Source: JACNLN01 sp964626495 (GTDB lineage: Bacteria > Fidelibacterota > Marinisomatia > Marinisomatales > CAZVFT01). Taken from it: 15,964 nt of DNA. The translations under genes and the position numbers were made by a program. The DNA is taken from assembly GCA_964626495.1 (NCBI GenBank), contig CAZVFT010000059.1, forward strand, positions 1 through 15,964, in the 5' to 3' direction. Below are positions 12,692-15,964 of the stretch, one piece after another; the first letter of the stretch is position 1, and each line of letters starts with the position of its first letter. The notes under the pieces are model-generated. The model saw nothing but the letters and a program-made list of their open reading frames with translations, did no database searches and was not told where the DNA came from.

Positions 12692-14524
12692 TCACCAAAT
12701 CAATTCTGTGATTGCTTTTTCAATTTCGCCTGCACGAAAAGGTTTTCCCTTAACGAGATTGAGACCCTTCGCATCTACCAAGTACTCTGCCCGAATAATT
12801 TTTGATAGCTGTCCCATATTGATTTCCGGAATGAGAATCTGTTTGAAACGAATGAGAATTTCTCCCAGGTCTCCAGGTAAAGGATTTACCCACCGAAGAT
12901 GAATATGACTTACCGATTTCCCATGGTCTATTATGCGCTCCACCGCCGTCCGACAGGCACCTTCACTGCTTCCCCAGCTGAGAACAAGCAGGTCGCCGTT
13001 TTCTGAACCAAATATGGTAGTCGGTTCCATCTCATTTACCACATTCTCTACCTTTTGAGATCGAAGCTGTACCATCTTCTGGTGATTCTCAGGATCGTAA
13101 CTGATGTCCCCGGTGATATCTTCCTTTTCCAATCCGCCAATACGATGTTCCAACCCAACCGTTCCTGGAATTGCCCAGTTTCTCGCCAGGTTAGTTTCAT
13201 CGCGAAAATAGGGCATAAAAGTATCTTTACTCAGTTCTACAAAATTAACCTTGATCTCGGGAAGATGATCAATATTGGGTATCAACCATGGTTCAGATCC
13301 GTTACCAAGGTATCCATCAGACAGCACAATAACGGGTGTCATATACTTGATGGCAATTCGACAAGCTTCATAAGCGACGTTGAAACAATCCCCCGGTGTA
13401 GCGGGAGCTATGACGGGAATGGGAGACTCCCCGTTTCTGCCCATCACCGCCTGAAAGAGATCAGACTGCTCAGTTTTGGTGGGAAGTCCTGTGCTGGGTC
13501 CACCCCGCTGAACATTGATCACCACCAGGGGTAATTCTGCCATCACTGCCAGTCCGAGAGCCTCTGACTTAAGAGCCATCCCCGGTCCTGAGGTAGCAGT
13601 TGTAGCGAGATTTCCTGCAAAAGCTGCTCCAATAGCAGCAGATATTCCGGCGATCTCATCTTCAGCCTGGAGTGTTTTCACACCAAAATTCCGGAAACTG
13701 GCAAGTTTATGAAGAATGTCAGTGGCGGGTGTGATGGGATAACCACCATAAAATAAGGGCAGGTTCGATTTGATCGATGCCGCCAGAAGTCCCAGACTGA
13801 GAGCATAGTTACCATTGATGTTCCGATATTCCCCGGGGGCAAGCTTGGCTGCTTCGACTTTATAGACGGTAGAAAAAATTCTTTCCGTCTCTCCATAGGC
13901 ATAACCGGCATGAAGTGCCCGGGTATTTGCTTCCACAAGGTTAGGCTTTTTAGAAAATTTTATTTTCAACCATTTGATCGTAGGTTCTAATGGCTGGTTA
14001 TATATCCAATAACACAATCCCAGGGCAAACATATTCTTAGTTCTGCCTACTGTTCCTGCTGGTAGATTCAGATCCCTGCAGGCATTTTCCACCAATCGGC
14101 TCATTTCGATGGAGTACAGGGTGTACTCTTTTAAGGATTCGTCTTCCAGAGGATTAGACTCATATCCCGCTAACTTCAGATACTTTTTTGAAAAGGTATT
14201 GCTATTCACAATGATGGTTCCATTGGGCACAAGATCAGGAAGATGCACCTTCAGAGATGCGGGATTCATCGCCACCAATACATCCGGCTGATCCCCGGGT
14301 GTGTGAATATCCCTGGCGCTGAACTGCAATTGGAAAGCGCTTACGCCAGCCAACGTTCCAGCTGGTGCTCGAATTTCAGCAGGATAATCAGGAAGGGTGC
14401 TCAAATCATTTCCTACAATGGCTGTAGTCTCAGAAAATCGGGTGCCTGTAAGTTGCATTCCATCTCCAGAATCACCGGCAAACCGTATGACCACACCTTC
14501 TACACTTTTAATTTTTTTCGCCAT
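12692..14524 (-). CDS. korA: 2-oxoglutarate:ferredoxin oxidoreductase, alpha subunit (gamma-alpha fusion)
   Basis: A 610-residue fused subunit. Residues 10-215 are the gamma domain, starting VVIRFAGDSGDGMQLTG with KNMFALG at 163-169. Residues about 235-600 are the pyrimidine-binding and CoA-related alpha domains, with YPITP (262-266), the LQAEDEIAGISAAIGAAFAG helix region (285-304), TSGPGMALKSEALGLAVM (311-328) and QRGGPSTGLPTKTEQSDL (339-356). R340 and the following threonines fall where CoA or substrate contacts are known in archaeal homologues. The gamma-alpha fusion is the standard two-subunit KorA form. It heads the operon. An in-frame TGA 18 nt upstream fixes the ATG at 14524, which has no ribosome-binding site and instead follows TATAGT by 4 nt. 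Confidence 0.94.
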   Translation of the reverse strand: MAKKIKSVEGVVIRFAGDSGDGMQLTGTRFSETTAIVGNDLSTLPDYPAEIRAPAGTLAGVSAFQLQFSARDIHTPGDQPDVLVAMNPASLKVHLPDLVPNGTIIVNSNTFSKKYLKLAGYESNPLEDESLKEYTLYSIEMSRLVENACRDLNLPAGTVGRTKNMFALGLCYWIYNQPLEPTIKWLKIKFSKKPNLVEANTRALHAGYAYGETERIFSTVYKVEAAKLAPGEYRNINGNYALSLGLLAASIKSNLPLFYGGYPITPATDILHKLASFRNFGVKTLQAEDEIAGISAAIGAAFAGNLATTATSGPGMALKSEALGLAVMAELPLVVINVQRGGPSTGLPTKTEQSDLFQAVMGRNGESPIPVIAPATPGDCFNVAYEACRIAIKYMTPVIVLSDGYLGNGSEPWLIPNIDHLPEIKVNFVELSKDTFMPYFRDETNLARNWAIPGTVGLEHRIGGLEKEDITGDISYDPENHQKMVQLRSQKVENVVNEMEPTTIFGSENGDLLVLSWGSSEGACRTAVERIIDHGKSVSHIHLRWVNPLPGDLGEILIRFKQILIPEINMGQLSKIIRAEYLVDAKGLNLVKGKPFRAGEIEKAITELIW

Positions 14525-14528
14525 AGAT

Positions 14529-14556
14529 ACTATACAATATTTTCAGGTTAAATCAA
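14529..14556 (-). promoter_or_regulatory. putative promoter of the kor-fum operon
   Basis: TTGATT (14556-14551) and TATAGT (14534-14529) are spaced 16 nt apart on the minus strand. The -10 ends only 4 nt before the korA ATG, so transcription would begin at or just inside the start codon, implying a leaderless message, or else a further upstream promoter is used. Sequence match only. Confidence 0.35.
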
Positions 14557-14720
14557 AAAATTCCTATGTCAAAAGACTAAAGTTTTTACCTCCTGTATTT
14601 AATATTCCTTCGAACAAAATTTAGCACTATTCACTCCGATATTCAATTGATAAACTTTAGGGAATGAGTCAGGGAAAAAACTAAGAGTCAGGTTAAAAGT
14701 TCCAAAGCAGTATAGAGGTA

Positions 14721-14762
14721 ATGATAAATCATAAGGGGTTCTATGTTTCTTGTAATTTGTAA
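14721..14762 (+). CDS. possible 13-codon leader peptide
   Basis: ATG at 14721 opens a 13-codon frame (MINHKGFYVSCNL) whose TAA abuts the ATG of the next gene (TAAATG) in the same frame. AGAGGT precedes it, but only 2 nt of spacing separate it from the ATG, which is poor. It may be a coupling leader, the former start of the downstream gene cut off by a stop, or chance. No attenuator hairpin is visible. Confidence 0.25.
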   Translation: MINHKGFYVSCNL

Positions 14763-15605
14763 ATGTTTAAAGTAATTTATACTATCATGTTGAAACAAGA
14801 AGGCTTGCGACAACTTGTTCTTTTTCCTGAGCTGGTCTCTGAACCTTCCCTCCCCTCAATTTCCACATTACCGGAATTTGATCGTGCTTTGGACAATCTT
14901 CTCAAGATGAGTGACCTGGGAGCTTTTATTTCTATCAATGTCCATGGTGTGGAGAAATCCTATTCCATTCACTCCAGTGAACTTGAAATCCCGTTGGAAT
15001 TTCTAAAAGACGAGAACATCAACAATATCTCAGACATCATCCACCTTTTCCCTGATGATGTCCGCCAGCATCTCCGAAAGCTAACATATGAAGTAAAAAG
15101 TTTCTTCAACAGAAAAAATTCATTCAAAACCCCCTTTGGCTACTTTCTTTATCGTCCATATTTTCGGATTTGGTCAAAATTTGTGACCGAAAGAAAGCAA
15201 CACGTGGAGCAATTTTTACAGGACACTCTTAAAGGTCGAACTTATGGACAGCTGTTTCTCAAGGCTTTCGATTGCGGCTACAGATTTTTGGAGGAAATAA
15301 GTGATGATACCGCCCCGTGGGAATTTTTAAAAACGGTCTTTCTTCACCACATTCAGGAAACACGACAACAATTGATTGACAGCCATCAAACTCTTCATAC
15401 CCTTGATAAAACCTTCCCGGACTATCCCCTGAAGGCAGTAGCTCTGAAAACCGCTCACTTTCCCCTTGATCTTTCCCAATATATCCGACAGCTGGAAATT
15501 CGCTTCGCTTTCAAATCTATCCACCTGGAATATTTGAAGGAAGTCTCCATCAACTCGGTGGAGGATGTAAAACGCATAAGTGAAAAGATGGGGAAAGAGG
15601 AGTGA
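14763..15605 (+). CDS. protein of unknown function
   Basis: I do not recognise this 280-residue protein with confidence. It is soluble, without signal peptide or membrane helix. It has a Pro/Ser-rich N-terminal stretch (22-38) and a helical region 42-110. A distinctive aromatic segment follows (about 119-138, KTPFGYFLYRPYFRIW), then long helices rich in Gln, Leu and charged residues (140-280). The K-T-P-F-G-x-F segment followed by helices is faintly like DUF3150-type proteins, which is only an impression. The start could be ATG 14763, which abuts the stop of a short upstream frame, or ATG 14787, which would give 272 residues; neither has a ribosome-binding site. It is divergent from korA and alone in its unit, ending in a strong terminator. 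Codon use looks like its neighbours. Confidence 0.75.
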   Translation: MFKVIYTIMLKQEGLRQLVLFPELVSEPSLPSISTLPEFDRALDNLLKMSDLGAFISINVHGVEKSYSIHSSELEIPLEFLKDENINNISDIIHLFPDDVRQHLRKLTYEVKSFFNRKNSFKTPFGYFLYRPYFRIWSKFVTERKQHVEQFLQDTLKGRTYGQLFLKAFDCGYRFLEEISDDTAPWEFLKTVFLHHIQETRQQLIDSHQTLHTLDKTFPDYPLKAVALKTAHFPLDLSQYIRQLEIRFAFKSIHLEYLKEVSINSVEDVKRISEKMGKEE

Positions 15606-15964
15606 GCTTGCTGAGTATTTTCTAAACCGATTAATCCAGGGAACTTTTTACTGTCAAAGTTCCTTTTTGCATCACACGAGTATAAACCATAGTAATCCAG
15701 CCCCAGTTCTCGTCGGCCCGTACAGCTTGAAATTATTTACCGGTATCTACCCTCAAAACAAAGAAATGGCAACGACCGAATTCGCTGCCCTTTCAATTAT
15801 AATTTAGCATTAACTTTTGTTGAAACATTTCTCTCGGGGAGATTGGAAAACACACTAATTGATTGCTGATTAATACATTATTTATTTTTCTTTTCATACT
15901 CCCACTAAATTCTAATTAGGGTCTGCTGATAAAGGTGTTTTCCTGTTGAACACAAATCGTGTGT
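15606..15964. other. intergenic region downstream of the unknown gene
   Basis: Apart from the terminator at 15639-15668 nothing definite is seen. A 75-codon frame (15580-15807) overlaps the gene end and runs through the terminator, so it is unlikely to be translated. It contains the phrase TGIYPQNKEMATTEFAALS, which is protein-like enough to be a degraded gene fragment, but I cannot identify it. The last 130 bp are AT-rich. Confidence 0.5.
15639..15668 (+). terminator. intrinsic terminator of the unknown gene
   Basis: A perfect 8-bp stem, GGAACTTT (15640-15647) and AAAGTTCC (15656-15663), with an 8-nt loop is followed immediately by five T residues (15664-15668). It lies 35 nt after the stop codon. 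This is the clearest rho-independent terminator in the window. Confidence 0.85.

Larger units (their letters stand above)
14525..14762. other. divergent intergenic region between korA and the unknown gene
   Basis: About 240 bp of AT-rich DNA holding start signals for both directions. Near korA there is TTGATT (14556-14551), 16 nt, then TATAGT (14534-14529). Near the plus-strand gene there is a 13-codon frame from 14721 that ends exactly at the next ATG. AGGAGGT on the minus strand near 14595 has no start codon at usable distance. No riboswitch-like or palindromic operator is obvious. Confidence 0.55.

Overview
The window is a chromosomal stretch from a Gram-negative, probably anaerobic or microaerophilic bacterium. 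An LptF/LptG permease and a class A penicillin-binding protein (PBP) indicate two membranes and peptidoglycan. A ferredoxin-dependent 2-oxoglutarate oxidoreductase next to an oxygen-sensitive class I fumarase indicates an anaerobic or reductive-style TCA segment. Genes are moderately AT-rich, while intergenic DNA carries GC-rich palindromes. This resembles members of the FCB superphylum (Marinimicrobia, Calditrichota and relatives), but no marker gene here settles the lineage and that placement is an impression.

Layout. 1-382: tRNA-Arg(TCT) on the minus strand, with an AT-rich terminator-like hairpin on its 3' side and, on its 5' side, an 80-bp tandem duplication that repeats the first 12 nt of the tRNA gene. 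452-1238: three tightly packed small minus-strand genes (an 80-aa unknown, a two-helix membrane protein, a YbjQ/UPF0145 protein). 1650-3590: an exported TPR protein on the minus strand with a palindrome over its putative promoter. 3909-4060: adjacent tRNA-Pro(TGG) and tRNA-His(GTG). 4288-6950: an LptF/G-family permease overlapping by ATGA a pyrimidine-nucleoside phosphorylase. 6951-7686: a gene-free region bounded by inverted sequences and filled with short repeats. 7687-9864: PBP1A-type bifunctional peptidoglycan synthase on the minus strand. 9865-10161: a GC-rich, highly structured intergenic block. 10162-14524: a minus-strand operon korA-korB-fumA-fumB. 14763-15605: a divergent gene of unknown function ending in a clear intrinsic terminator.

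How the genes work together. The four-gene operon is the metabolic core: KorAB interconverts 2-oxoglutarate and succinyl-CoA with ferredoxin, and FumAB interconverts fumarate and malate, giving two steps of either a reductive or an anaerobic oxidative TCA route. The permease and PBP1A both serve envelope construction but lie in separate transcription units. The most unusual features are in the non-coding DNA: the tRNA-Arg 5'-end tandem array, the inverted-repeat-bounded block at 6958-7676, the dispersed CCTGCCC palindromes, and the GC-rich block at 9931-10140. No CRISPR array, transposase, phage gene or defence system is visible.
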